Assembly: GCF_021130785.1 (NCBI RefSeq)
Contig: NC_060208.1
Span: forward strand, 168,869,501 to 168,933,500
Origin: Homalodisca vitripennis
Lineage: Eukaryota; Arthropoda; Insecta; Hemiptera; Cicadellidae
DNA: 64,000 bases
Direction: 5' to 3'
Shown here: positions 35,290 to 48,705 of the stretch, in pieces
Layout of the letters: every line of letters begins with the position of its first letter
Position numbering within the stretch: position 1 is the first letter of the stretch
Notes under the pieces: model-generated
What the model was told of the DNA's origin: nothing
Seen by the model: the letters and a program-made list of their open reading frames with translations, nothing else
The model's database searches: none
Made by a program: the position numbers and the translations under genes

Positions 35290-37190
35290 TATATATATAT
35301 ATATATAGTGGTTTGTCATTCAGAAATCAAATCATTGCTCAAAACAAAAATAACATAATTTAAAATGATTAGGAGGAATAAACTACTGGTTTCTTTCTCT
35401 TTAGACAGTTGCGATAAACAGTTAAGGCAAATGTTAAATACCTAATTGGATTCCATCAGTATTAAGCAATAATCTTGCAACTTGTATCATTTATTTGATT
35501 GCACCGTAAATAATTTGTTTTTTTTTTTACTATATCGTATTTATTTTAGGATAAAAAAGGCTTGGCATATTTACATTATAATTTTTAAACCAATGGAAAA
35601 TTATTTCAATGGCTTCCTTCATTTTCATACAGACTGTTTTTACATTATTTGTAAATATGACCACACACTAATCCAAGAAATTTATGGAAAGTATTAGAGG
35701 ATTGCTATATTTACACTTTTATTATTTTGTGTCTTTTAGTGTTTCTTCTCCTCAAATCATGTAATACGAAACAAATTAATAACGCAATATAAAAAATAAA
35801 AAATATATTTTGTTTAAATTTACACTATGATAACAATAATTCATTACACTACCGTATAGTAACTAAATTAGTGATATTTCCTCACACGTATAGTGACTAA
35901 AATATTGCAATATTGTTGGAAGAACAATACAGCCGTCGTTCAATAACGGTCTGCTGGGTACACGGACGCGTAGAATGGCATTTTTACAAATTCCCCATTC
36001 CTGAGGGATACGCGATATTAAACTTGGCCCACATATTGCAGCAACATATTATTTTCTTTGCTATACAGATCATTTCCAGGTAATCCGTAGTTATATATCT
36101 TTGAAAATTGTCTCTAAGATTTTGTACTCTCCTTTTTTAATTATCTTACGCCAATGTTTATACCCATGTTGCAGTGGACCTGTTCAGAGTGAGTTTTCAT
36201 TTTGTTATTAAAGATATAGTACACTGAAATTTATTGATATTTGAAGCATAATAAATGCACGTCCAATTGAACAAGGATCAAACTTTACATTCAATTTATG
36301 GCTCATGCAGAAGTTTAAAAAGCAAAACTCAATTATGTATAATATTCTAGTATTTGCAGCTTTTAGCATAGCTGTTTGAAATATCGTAAGGAACAAGAAT
36401 GCAAATAAGCGACAGTTACAATGATTACTTTGCAAAATTTTAGTAATTTTTTATCAGTGTCTTAGTTTTCTAATCACTTATTATATTTAAAGACATGCTT
36501 CTCAATTTCGAAAGCTATTCAGTAAATTTCACCTTTATACATTGAGTTATGTCAGATATGTCATTACGTATATGTCCAAGTAGAGGATTGATGTCTAAAG
36601 TTGTTTGAAACTTTGTTACACATATTTATTCTTTTAATATCTTTGGCAAATTCAGAAGTGTTAAACAAATTTGTTGAGAGACTGAGTACAACAGTTTTTA
36701 TTACAAGGTTAATAGTTGCACTAGGTTGTGAAATTTAGGTGAATATGAACAATTACATTATGTACAATTGTCGCTTTGCCTAAAGCCCGTTATCATTATT
36801 CTATACATAATACTGAACCCGTTTTTTTACGGAAATAGTTTCATGAATTGGCGTGAAACATAAGTTTTGATACTATAAATATAACATTGCGATTTTGACA
36901 GTAACCTATAGAATTTACGACTATAGTTATTTTTTTATTAAAGCGATTGAGTTATTCTTGCCTAGAAAAGCCTACTCTTAATTTCAAACCAATAAGAAGA
37001 GAGTTTAAAAGAAGTACACTGTTGAAACCATAATTATTAATCTCTGCGTGTTAATTCAGGAAAAATACAAGACACTAAAATTGTTTATTTATTAAGTTTC
37101 TTACAGTTAACAATACTTTAATTTCGTTGAAGATAAATTTTCCTAAATCTGAAATTACATCAAACAATCTCATCTTTTAACAGAAGACTG

Positions 37191-37283
37191 GGCCTGTAGT
37201 GTGGAGTGTCTGGAGGCTGAGGCTAACACCTCTTGATAATGTTATGTGTTAATTACACCAGCGCAGCAGCTCAGAGCAAAAGT
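37191..37283 (+). repeat. Dispersed repeat, copy B
   Basis: The 32-nt core at 37213-37244 is identical to 9038-9069, with weaker flanking similarity. Same orientation as copy A. Confidence 0.75.
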
Positions 37284-37517
37284 AATTGTTTACTAGATCA
37301 CGTGGATGGAACTCTCTTGTTCATTTTTTATACACGGATACAATCGCATACTTTTAATTATTTGGATATAGTAATGTTAAAAGTAAAATCAGGGCCTACT
37401 TTATAAAATATAGTTACTGTCTACTGTTCCTAGTTATTTTGTACGGTCTATCAATAAGAGCACGTACATAATTACTTTACAAAAACAGAAACCTTAACTA
37501 GTCACTGTGACAGATTA

Positions 37518-37732
37518 GCGCAAGGTACATTGACTGATAACAGTTGCATTGATTACATATAATCACTACAGGGATAACGTGTCGAGAGAGAAGAGCCCGG
37601 TTCTGGTGACTGTTGTGTAGAAAGGGTTTTTTTACTGACACACATCAGCCATAAAACGTTACTCTGACAGGTTGTTGGCGCGAGGTACATTGACTGATGA
37701 CAGGTGCATTGTGTACACATAATCACTTCAGA
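37518..37732 (+). repeat. Pair of about 55-bp direct repeats
   Basis: Segment 37518-37572 and segment 37677-37732 share GCGCRAGGTACATTGACTGA, then GTGCATTG or TTGCATTG, then ACATATAATCAC or ACACATAATCAC. Spacing is about 160 bp. Intervening sequence is not obviously repeated. Confidence 0.78.
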
Positions 37733-37931
37733 CACAATGAGTTATCATGATTTTCCACGTCACATTCGGCAATTATTAATTTGTAATATTAAATATCCTC
37801 TGCACATTATTAGGTAGTAGGTAGAGTGTTTTATAGTACTAAATAAAACGCCTAGTATTTGATTGCTTTTCCTTAGAAATACAATAATATTTATCAATTT
37901 ACATATAATTAAATAGATTGGCTTAATTTTA

Positions 37932-37935
<4 letters not shown>

Positions 37936-37999
<64 letters not shown>
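37936..37999. repeat. (TA)n microsatellite
   Basis: About 32 uninterrupted TA units. Confidence 0.95.
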
Positions 38000-38002
<3 letters not shown>

Positions 38003-41000
38003 GGCTATTTTAAAGAGCCTACAATAAACTGTTTTGAGAGTTATGAAATGAACAAACTTCGTTAAAATTAAATATGTCTGGCTGTTATCTACTTGTATCT
38101 CTGCACGATATCTTTGGAAGGATCTGACCTATAGTCTTCATATATAGCATGAAGGTTAATTTCTGTAGAGAAGACAGAAATGGTGGGTTTTTTTTGGATG
38201 AGAGTTACCTAAACGCATTACATAGGTACTATGGATAACCGTGATATCAACGAGATATTGTATAATTCATAAATATATTAATAAACTGAGTACATTCCCG
38301 TGGCATGTTTTCATGATACATTAGGTTCAAACATACATATCGTCTTTAAATTGTGTATGCAAACTCTGTTACGCGGCACGAAGGTTCGTGATTATTGTTT
38401 GTTATAAGATAATAATGTCATCCAATTAGTGGAAAGAAAAGTTAATTAAATGTATTCATAAAAGTATTGCAATCATTGCTGCTGCTATAACCAAGGATTA
38501 TTTCCACGATACAGTTTATACTTTTTATTAAGATTTAATCAACGTCCCAACACCAGCTGGGATGTGCCCTCAATGATCACTGACTAGTGAGATGAATTGT
38601 TTTCGCCGCTCGATATATAGATGTACCTTTCCTTGTTAACTGGTTCTTGAAGTTTACTGATAAAGGTTGCAATGTTGTCATAAGTCACAGTGAAGAACAT
38701 TATTTTTGAGAAGTAGTAGGCTTGTGCAGGCCACAGATCAATAGGGTTGGGTGAGTGTGGTGAGGTTAGCCTAGCTTGAGCCTAATTAATACTGCTCTAC
38801 GCTTCAAAGTTAACATAAGTGAATAACTATTAGTGCATTCCATGTTGGGTTTATTCAACAGGTTCTCCAAAATATTTCAACAAAATATAAGTAAACAAGA
38901 ATAATAAGTATATTAATTAAAATAACGTGTTAAAATAAAACTTAATACTTTAACATTTCTAGCCATGTAGAATATTCAAAATAATTAAAGTTTGAGGGAG
39001 TCATACCATGAAAATACATTTTTCAATTTTGAAAACGTGTTCTCATGTTATATTATTACAAGCCAAAGCATACAGTTTTTTTAGTTCCAAGCACGTTTTA
39101 AAAGTTATGAACAAGTACACTATTTGGATTAAAATAATGCTTGCCTAAATTAACTACATTATAATTTCAAACGTACATGCATACAAAGTATTAAGTTGTA
39201 ATGATAGAGGTCCTTAACTTATTACGCAATTTTTTCAGAAACAGTGTGTTTAATTTATGATTAATGCAAGCTCTAAGTTTGCAACCTTAATATCAGTGAG
39301 CAAAGCGATATAAATTTTCACGGAGAGGTTATAATATCCCTTTCTCACACCCCGTGGTGGAATGCCAATGAACTGCCAGCATGGTCCGGCCTCTCGTGTT
39401 GGTTGAGTGATATGGCCCACTGAAAGTGAAGAGGCTAGTGTTCTTTTTTTTTAAATGCAGCACTCATAAGACACTAAGTTCGTAAGGGTCAGAGTTTTAA
39501 GTTATTTAAAAAGAGGTCTGCATGACTGTTAAGCTTAAAACATCTGTAATGAAGATTTATGTGTTCTACAAATTCTAACAACATTCTTGGAACGTAATAT
39601 TTATCCAATGATTGCATCCCCTGTATCTTTGTATGGATTCTACGTTGGAGAAGGATAAGTTGAGTAGCACCTGTAAACTACCCGGTAGAGAGACGGCCTA
39701 GAGCGAAGGACGTGGTCTAAAGGTGTCGACAAACATGTTGTATTTAATCCCAACGGAGTAACATGCGCACGTTAATATCCATAATATTATTTCAAAAATG
39801 ACGATTTAAGGCACTATCGTCATTGAAAATAATTAAATATAAACTCTTGGCTGATTCGCTTTTAAAGCCGAGGTGTACATACAAAGTTTTGCTACGGATC
39901 AGGTACAGTCCTTCACAAGAAAAGCAATGTTAGAGTATAATCACTGAGACACCTGAAGCGCGCAGGTTTTCGCGTACAGGACTTTTTAAGTCAACAATAC
40001 GGGTCCTGTAGGTTTAATTAACACTTTTATTAAATTCAGGTGAGAATTATTGTAAACGTTTTATATTTTAATTGAACTGGCGTGTATTAAAGTGTGTTTA
40101 TTAAAGTTCCTATTTTAACGAGAACGATATGTGAAAACAGATATAAATTCAAATTTCTTATTAAATTATTACCCATGGGGATAATTGCTAATTGTCTGGA
40201 ATGCTAAATTTTAACTGCTTTCCTTGAAAATAATTAATAAAAAAATGTATAACGCTAAACTTTAATAAATTGTTTTCTATTTTTAATAAATTTTCCATCA
40301 AACAGATGATAAAATATTACACTACCAATATTATTGCATGCTGCTTTAAACCCGTAATAATTGTAATCTCAACATTAATGTCTCCCAGGCAAACACTTAA
40401 AGTACTCGTATTATTAAAGATTATTCCCCTGATATATTCTTTCCTAGAGGGCAAAAACAGTAACAACAGGGCATTTTTATAAATGCAATATAAAAAACTT
40501 TAGAACGTGACAATAATAAATAGCTTGTGTTTTTATGATAAAACACATCCCTGAGGTCTCCTCACACATAATACGGTAGAAAGTCTGGTAAATACGCTAT
40601 AATTAGCTCTTCTTTTATTTCGAATTTCATCAATTTTGTTGTATCTCACTTTTTATAATAAGTCTCTAACAACATAACTCATGCGAGACCATAATCCAAA
40701 GTTGTAAGATTATAATCACATTAGAGACAAAAATGTATAAATGAGGAGGTTTGATGGAGTTTGTACGGTTTCCAGTGTTAAAAAAAATTTTAGGACACCC
40801 AAGTATTAATCCATTGTTATTAAAGCTACATTCGTTCGAAAAGTATGTTATATTTGTTAACAGATTTTAATTTTTACAGTTTTACTTTTGGATATTCAAA
40901 TTTCGTAAAACCTAAATAAACCAAATAGGAAGGTAAGAATTTCATTAATTATATCAATAGTTCTCTTAAAAATTTAAATTATTACCATTTCAATTTTGTT

Positions 41001-41729
41001 TTTACCTTGGGTGGTTGAGAAATTGCACATAATATACTATATTTGCAATAGAAATGAGCGTATAATGTATAACAAAAAAGTTAGAATCAGCAGACTTTAT
41101 TATTTTAATAGCCATAATTATCTATTTTTCAATGAGACGAATGGAATATCTCTGATAACTGTGACAGCAGAGCATAGCCTATCTTTTAATTTAAATGCAT
41201 GCGGTGAGGTTCTTTCAGCTGAAAATGTTTCATTTAACATTTTTGTTAAATAATATTTAATTTATTATGTCCTCCTGCCGCTGCTTTAAATTGACTTTGG
41301 AGATGTTGTGAGGTTTTCAATATTTAACACTTATAGTTGTACTGAGGAACTACGAGAAATTTTGCGCCCTTTCTTACTAAAAAGTGAGAATACACAGCTA
41401 CTAGCATTTCCGTTTCTCATTTGGCTTATTTACTTTTTTACTTTAAATTTTTTATTTACTTTTGTAGTGCGGTCTTTACCTAAAAAGTCTTCTAATTTGT
41501 GACAAAAATTTACTGTAAAACATTTGCCATATGAAAAAAATCATTATGGAGCACAAAGCAGATTCCGGATATATCATCATTTCATAAACCCTGAGTTTCA
41601 AACCACAACTTAATCGAAATGTATTTAAATTTAACTTTGATTTTTGAACATACAGTTTTAGACTCAAATTTTATCCAAAAACCCTTATTAAGAATATTTT
41701 TGTAGAATCTTGGAGCATTGGAAAAAAGG

Positions 41730-41828
41730 TTTATCGTACTATCACTAGTATAAACAAATTTAAAATTGTTTTGAACAATTTTGAACAAAACAAATTGAAA
41801 TTGTTTATACTAGTGATAGTACGATAAA
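41730..41828. repeat. 99-bp hairpin
   Basis: The outer 28 bases of the left arm, beginning TTTATCGTACTATCACTAGT at 41730, are the exact reverse complement of the right arm ending at 41828. Inner parts (AATTTAAAATTGTTTTG against CAAAACAAATTGAAATT) pair imperfectly. The loop is about 10 bases. No coding frame is associated. Confidence 0.88.
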
Positions 41829-42304
41829 GAATATTTTTGTTTACTATTACTGGTAAATAAATACAGATTTTCAAATATTTATTAGTTTTTCGAAAGGCCT
41901 TTCGGAACCAATAGTTTGACTTATTATATATGTCGTAATAATTCAACGTTTTCTTAATAAAATTTAATATTACCTTTATTGGTTAAGTGTTGAAAAATGC
42001 CTTAGAGAAATGCCTAAGAAATTCTAACATCCATGGTAAGAGAGATAGCATAAAAAAGGCTTTATTTTACACTTATATTTCATGATTTTTCTATAGATGA
42101 AACTATAATATAACTGCCACGGTTTGGTACTTTACTTAACATTTATTTATGTAATATAAATTAACTAATTTTTAAATGTAAGCACTCCATTTAATGAAAT
42201 AAATATTACCAACAAGAAATAGAAATCTACCTCATCCTGAAGAAACATATTAATTACATTTTCTATTATTTCACAAAAGAAAACTCACAATTATCCAACA
42301 ATTT

Positions 42305-42360
42305 GTGTATTTTTCACGAGGCCTTTCGACATCGAAGATGCCATCATCAGGTGTGAATCA
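42305..42360 (-). ncRNA. Hammerhead ribozyme of Penelope type (candidate)
   Basis: On the minus strand, 3' of the GIY-YIG frame, the RNA reads UUCACAC, CUGAUGA, U, GGCAUC-UUC-GAUGUC, GAAA, GGCCUC, GUGAA. All invariant core bases are present: CUGAUGA, then GA and A before helix III. Helix II is six pairs (one G-U) closed by a three-base loop. Helix III is the palindrome AGGCCU (42319-42324), which cannot fold on itself and implies a dimeric ribozyme. The predicted cut is after C of CUC, between 42318 and 42317. Helix I can form from CAC/GUG plus UU/AA around a small bulge. Hammerheads with this layout are known in PLE terminal repeats. Confidence 0.7.
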
Positions 42361-42600
42361 ACAATTTAAAAAAACAAATATCAGCTGAGTAAAACTAACA
42401 AGATTTATATGGTTAAAATTAAAATAAAATGATATAAATATTAGTATATGTATAAAGGTTTGGGTCAAAAAATTTAGTCATATTTTTAAAGGATGGTGAA
42501 TTTTGAATCGGTCCAAAATCATTGTTTAAAATGTTATCCTTTGTGTTTTGTATGTATAATGTTTCATATGCGTCGAGTTCTTCTTGTTTGTGGACTTGTT

Positions 42601-44430
42601 TTAATAATGTAAAGTTTTTAAAGTGTGGTTTGTTTCAAAAGCATGTTTGGCAATAGCAGATTTATCAGTTTGTCCATATTTATAATATCTTTCGTGTTCT
42701 TTAAATCTTTTTTTTAATGGTTCTTTTTGTTTGGCCAATATAAATTTTATCACAATCTTCACAGTTAATTTTGTAAATGCCACTTTTATTTTCATCTAAA
42801 ACTTTAGTCTTTAGGATTTTCCAATTAGGTTTATTTATCTTATATGGTGTGTAAAATGTTATGTTCATGTCTTGATGTTTTCTAAATACTTTTTTTAATT
42901 TCTTTATAAAATGGACCATAACTCATGGATTTTTTGCCAGTTTCGTTTTTCTTTTTGTTCACTTTTTAAAGTTGTCCTCGATGTTTTTGATAAATTCTTC
43001 TTTTGTTTTTTTTAATAAACTGTCAATTAATTTAGTTGAGTATCCATTGAAAGTTGCTATACTTTTTATGTTTCTTATTTCCTTCATGTATTCATCGTGT
43101 TTTAAAGGTGTTGTAAGTAATCTATTAATCATTGTGTGGAAAGCAGCTCTTTTTTGGGAGGGTGGATGGTTTTCGAATCGTGTGGTATGTATCTGTTGTT
43201 GCAAGTGGGTTTTCTGTAAAATGTCATATTCTATGTCCCATTATTCCTTTTCACTAATACAATCTAAAAATGGCAATGTTGAATTAGTTTTTTTCAATTT
43301 CACAAGTAAATTTAATAGTCGGATAAAATGTATTTAGTTGATTAAATAAAATTTTGAAGGTCTTGGTTTTTTGTTAAATATGGCGGAAAATGTCATCAAA
43401 ATAACGCAACCACACTCTGGGGAAATAAGTCATATTTTGTTTCGCGTCTAATTCAAATTTGGCCAGGAAAATGTTTGCAATAAAACATGATAAAGGGTTT
43501 CCCCATTGCTGTTCCTTCAAATTTGTTGATAGAACTGATTTTCGAATTGAAAAATGGTTGAGACATGCATAAATCAGTTAACATTATGTATTCCTTAATT
43601 TTCTTTCGTCTTGTGTTAAATCTATTGATATTAACCATTCCTTGATAATATTTAACGTGCATTTCATAGGGACATTGGGATACAAAGAAGTAACGTCAAA
43701 TGAAAACTAAATATACTTCACTGGTAATTTTAATACATATTTAGTCATGTCGATAAACTGATTTTCTGTCTTTAACAGTAAGACTTAGAGGCTGTGAAAA
43801 TTTTTCAAATCGTTGAACTAACCATTTAGATAATAAGTATGTGGGAGAGTTTATACATGAACTATTGGTCACATTTTGTTCCCTGGCTTATGGATCTTAG
43901 GTAAGCAATATAAACGTGTAAACATGGATTTGAACGAAACAGTTAATCTTCTGCGTAATACATTTTTCATAAGCAATTGGCATTCTTTTAAAGTTTGTAA
44001 CCATCGATTCAACGGATTTATTCAGAGGATTTTTACTGGTTTTAACGTAAGGACCTTCTGAAAGCATATCTTGAGCTCGACTGTAATAATCTGTTTTATT
44101 CATAATGACTACAGTATTACTTTTTGTCAGCTTTGAGATAGGAAAAAAAACGTCCTTCTTCTAAAATTTTTAATTATTTTATGTTTCAAAGTTCGCCTTT
44201 TTTTGCTCATTACAAGTCTTGGAAAATTTATGATTTTGACAAAATTTGGGAGAGTTCTGATCTAATTGCACTTTTATCGTCATTGTTTAGATATTTTATG
44301 CTGGTTTCAACATTAAACAAAAAATTCCTCTTTGTAGTTTTTAGATGGTAGGTTTGTATTTAAAAACCTTTTTCTAGAAGTTTCATTTCATCATTTGTGA
44401 ATGCCTCGGATGATAAGTTTGAACTAGAAT
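42601..44430 (-). pseudogene. PLE reverse transcriptase-GIY-YIG polyprotein (pseudogene)
   Basis: Blocks in order are LSSEAFTNDEMKLLEKGF (about 44415-44362), PISKLTKSNTVVIMNKTDYY (about 44145-44085) and LSEGPYVKTSKNPL. Next are SKISSINKFEGTAMGKPF (about 43555-43500), the PLE GTAMG motif, and FPRVWLRYFDDIFRHI (about 43430-43380), whose catalytic YFDD sits at 43392-43403. IHTTRFENHPPSQKRAAF and NRLLTTPL (about 43195-43115) follow. The endonuclease has NKSGIYKINCEDCDKIYIGQTKRTI (about 42795-42710), then RFKEHERYYKYGQTDKSAIAKHAFETNHT in a shifted frame. The GIY and YIG signatures and the distal Arg are present. Frameshifts occur at about 44360, 43870-43660 and 42715. A PLE copies its RNA and inserts it using the GIY-YIG nuclease. 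Confidence 0.85.
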
Positions 44431-44440
44431 CTTGTCTGAA

Positions 44441-47400
44441 GATGCATTATGCTGAACGCATTCAGTTGACTCTTTATTTTTCTTGAAGTGTTTTGAACTT
44501 TTTGGTAAGATTAGAACATTTATGTTCATGTTTTAAAATCAGATAACTTCAAGAATATGTGTATATTGAATTTCAAAAATTTGATACTGAATATTAGTTA
44601 AGTTTTTAACAATTAGCAAGTGTTGTTCATACGAGGCTTGAAGTTCTAAATTGGCTCGTCTTTGAATATAAAAACTTAATTTTCAAGATTTAACCAATTT
44701 ATTTTGGCGTTAAAAAAAATTACTTGACTAGTTACTGAATTTTTGATTGGTATGTTAATCTTTATAGATTTTGGAAATATTTTGTTTCTTTATTTTTCTT
44801 TTACAATTTTTAAGAAAACTAATGTCATCAGTTTGATATGAGTAACTTATTTCATTATTGCTTATTTTGTAATCAGTGACTTTACTACATCTAAATTTAA
44901 TTAAAATTTTATTCAACACTTTCTAGAATTGATACGGTAAATTTATACAATATTACTTACTTTAATACGTTTTTTCTTTAAAAGAGAAAATCGGTGCCTT
45001 AATTCAACATTTAATATTTAAAACATATACATATAATAAAATATTATAATGTAAAGGTCAATATTGTTTTTAAGATTTTACAAAGACTACTATGTTACGT
45101 TTTTACTTTCAATATAAATATTAATAAATGTGATTATTGTTAAAATAACAAAAAGGAAAGGCAAAAGTATTTGTCATTTATTATAACACTACAGACTAGC
45201 TTGATGTCGTAGCCTGAAGCGATACAATACTTATTATTATCCTCCAAACATATTTTATAGCATATTAAATTAATATAACTAAACAAGTATTATTCAATAC
45301 AATTTTATTACATAATTTAAGTTCATAACATAATCTGTCTATGTTAACAGCAGTGGAGGATAAACAAAGTCTTTTATCCTCCACATTTTTTATACTTAGG
45401 CCACTCTTATTCTGTTTGTGCCTTCAGCTACTGTTAGAAAGTATTTGAAGAAAAACACTGGTAAAGGTCGAGGTATGGTATCTCAAAACCGTATATCTTT
45501 CAGGCATCTAAAACGAATATCCTCTAAGAATTTAGGGATTGTGAAATATCTAAGAGTTGCCAATCTGTTTACAAATACTAGTCACTTCAACCATCCCTTC
45601 TTAGACTATTCAGTGCCTTAAGTGGGCCAAGAGCTGTTTTATTTTTAGTGTAGCGCTATGAAGGTTTAAGAATAACAAGATTCTGTCAAACCCCTAGCAT
45701 TTACTTGCCTTTAGAAACCATTTACCTCTAAAATTCAAAGCAATGAAAGTTAGGTCTGTCAATAAAACATATATGTAACTACTTTAGTGTGCCATTATCT
45801 AATGTTTAGATTCAGGTATAATAACAAGCTAATAGGAAAATAATAGATATTATATTGTTCCGTTAATTGTACTAAATTGTATAATTTATACCGCCAACTA
45901 CCTATGTTTCAAAAGAATTATCCTGGTATTTAAAATTTTTATGTTAGAACTGCCCTTTACTGTCTAAAAGATTATGTTAATGAACGTTTGATAGTGCGAA
46001 AATTATGACTTTAAATTCAGTTTAACGTCATAATTTAAATTCAAATGTAAGTTATAATAATAAACTAATTGAAATACGTTTTATATTTTAAATTTCAGAA
46101 TAATTTATATAATGATACGATACGTTTTTATATAAAATATAATTATCATTATAAAATCATGCATAGGTAATGTATTATAAATAATATATTGGATGTAATA
46201 CTTAAGGTTGTAATGGACCAGGGTTTAACAATCACCTCATCTAATAAGCTAGTTAACACTTTAACGTTTAAATTAATAATGTCCACATAGTATGAGATTA
46301 AAACCAAATTGACTGTTTTATATTGTTTTTCATAAACATGCCTTGTAAACCTCAATCCATTATTTCACGAAGTGCGCTTCAGATAATATTTTATAACACA
46401 AAGTATTTTTATACAATTTGATATAAATTTGCATGTTCCGTTTTGATTCGTATTAATTTCTAACAATAAAAGAATATAACTAGAGTTTCTGGTGTACTAC
46501 CCAGAAGATTGAGGTATACCATTGCAGTGCATTGAACTTTGCGTCACTAAATCCCCCGGTAACGTAAACGCCACTGGACTGTATTTAAACGAGTTGTAAA
46601 ACACTAAGATCTCGTCTTCTGAAAGTTTCCTACCTTTTTGAGCCCCTGAGTTTAGCAGTTCTGAGATTCCGAGAGCTTTCAGCCTGTAGGGGCTTCCCAC
46701 CATTGCAAGTCACTGGCTTTTGGCAGCTCCCCACCATTGGAAGTTCTGGCCCTTGGAAGCCTCTTTGATTTCTGATCTGCTCAACGTTGGAAAATATAAA
46801 TTGGATGTTCAAAATAATTCTATTAAAATTAAAAAAAAAATTGTTTTAACTTTCTGATATCACTATATAGTCCTATGGTTCAACCCTCTTGTTTCAAAGG
46901 CATTGAAAAACCATCCGCGGTTAATATTTGTTGTATAAAAAGTTCCTTTTAGCTATGGTAAAAAATAAATCCAACAGCGAGGTATCTATTGTTGTAGTGC
47001 AAAATATATTTGGAGTCTCAAATTTCTTAAAATGTACGTAACTTTCATATTAGGTACAGATGTGTCATAAAAACGTAACTAAAGTGGTACTGCCCAAACG
47101 GATACACAGACAAAGGAATAAGACTTACAGTTTACTTTCAGATCTTAAACTCGTTACAGCTCGTCCTTGGGCGAAAATAACATATTGAGTTCGAAGTCTT
47201 TATGATCTTTCTAACAAGATTTATTGTACAAAAGGTCACGAGACGATTTATGAAGGCTATTTTATATGTACGTTACCCTCCTTGTTCTTTTTGGATGGAT
47301 TACAAACAATAATGTCGCAAATTTATTTTAAATTATTTCATATTTAGACTCCTGAGATTACAAGTCACCACAATTTTAACTCAATTAGAATATATATTAT

Positions 47401-48005
47401 TTGTGTAATAACAATTACATTATAATAATATTTTAATTAAACGACAAAATACAAATCTCATGTAACGGGTGATTTATCGCACAGACGGGAAGACAGGTAG
47501 ATGCAGATAAAATTAATTGAGTTATTTCTTGAAAAACTGTTCTAGGATTCATTTCTCTACAACTATTCTCTCAAGAGTAATCGCACAGACGAACGGGGGA
47601 TTGCAGAATTTCAATATACCCTTACGGGTTCTTGATAAGATTGCTTTACATTTTTATACCTAAACGGTTCAAAATTTGTTAAGAAGTTTTTAGTTTTACA
47701 ATATGATTAGCAGAAATAATTTAAAATATGTCATAGATGACGGACTTCAATGTCACGGAATTGTTTGGATGGGAAATTTATTTTATTGAATAAAAAGCCT
47801 TATATGCTGCTGAAAACAAATTGTTTGTTGGCTCAGCTTTAACCAAACCGATCATTCGTAGGGCTGAAAAATATTTCTTTCTCTTTGTCTGTTTTTCTTT
47901 TTGTCAATGCGTCTGTCTGTTTGAATTATATTTTAAGAAGAATTTAACCCTCATCTCTAAAAAATAAGTCAAACTTTAAGTGTGCAGTAAGGTTTATTTC
48001 ATTAT
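44441..48005. other. Non-coding AT-rich interval
   Basis: No supported gene. Frames at 45418-45621 (plus), 46149-46355, 46497-46703 and 46630-46812 (minus) are short and unrecognised. The 46.5-46.8 kb part is less AT-rich than its surroundings and contains repeated CCACCATTG near 46698 and 46731, but I cannot assign it. Confidence 0.45.
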
Positions 48006-48705
48006 TAGTCCAGTCGTATTACCTGATTGAAAAAATAAATGTTTTCTTACAGCAAACTAATGGCACAATATTAGTCAAATACATCATAAATAAATTAAAA
48101 AAAACCATTCCGAACCAAAATTGTCTATTAGGGGGGTATAGGAGGGTTGGTTTTTAGGGGTGAAAATGGTTTTTTGCAATTTGTGAGTAAACAATGCATC
48201 CTATTGAAAAAATGTCAAATGTAAAAGTTGTTGGAAATAAAAAAATCTACAACTTATGTTGTAATCAATTTTTGCCATAACCTCAAAAATTTCCCCAAAC
48301 AAATCAAAAAAACCGTTTTTTTTTGGTTTTTAATTTTTTTCTTTTACAAAAATGGTTCGATTGAGCGGAAAGTTTGATCAAATATACTTTGTCCTATTCT
48401 AAAAATACTGTATTTTTTTCATTAAGAAATATTCAGCCGTTATAATAAAATTTAACTTTAAAAAAATATTGTGATAAGTTTCAATCACCATTTGAAACAT
48501 TTTTTTTAATCAAAAAAGGTTCTCTGACGGCTCATTATTTTTGCTTTTTAGTCTATTTTGAAGAAATGAAATAAAAAAATATGTAGTTTAATTGAAAAAA
48601 CTGCAGAAAAATTGAAAATAAACAAAATATTGACATTTTTCATTATACATTGTATTATTTACGTGGAAAAATTTTTATTATTTATTTAAATTCTAATTTT
48701 TTTTA
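48006..48705 (+). repeat. Left terminal inverted repeat
   Basis: Begins TAGTCCAG and includes TAAATGTTTTCTTACAGCAA (about 48040-48060), a GGGGGGTATAGGAGGG box (about 48131-48146) and AATGCATCCTATTGAAAAAA. It matches the reverse complement of 50238-50954. The outer 30 bp are less conserved than the rest. Confidence 0.85.

Larger units (their letters stand above)
35308..42299. other. Non-coding AT-rich interval with scattered small repeats
   Basis: No supported gene in about 7 kb. Short frames (35482-35697, 36208-36435, 37553-37735, 40270-40482, 40996-41253, 41308-41502 and the minus frames at 41.5-41.9 kb) have no recognisable domain. Repeats within it are listed separately: 37191-37283, 37518-37732, 37936-37999 and 41730-41828. 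Confidence 0.45.
42300..44440 (-). mobile_element. Penelope-like element with reverse transcriptase and GIY-YIG
   Basis: The minus strand carries, in order, the PLE N-terminal lead-in (about 44420-44360), reverse transcriptase (about 44150-43380), linker (43204-42960), GIY-YIG endonuclease (about 42919-42610) and a hammerhead-like motif (42311-42360). Sequence and architecture differ from the 8/35 kb PLE family, so this is a second PLE lineage. It is nearly full length but broken by multiple frameshifts. I saw no second, upstream copy of the terminal region. Confidence 0.85.

Noticed and set aside
42972..43337. 121-codon plus-strand frame
   Set aside because: Antisense to the Penelope-like reverse transcriptase linker.
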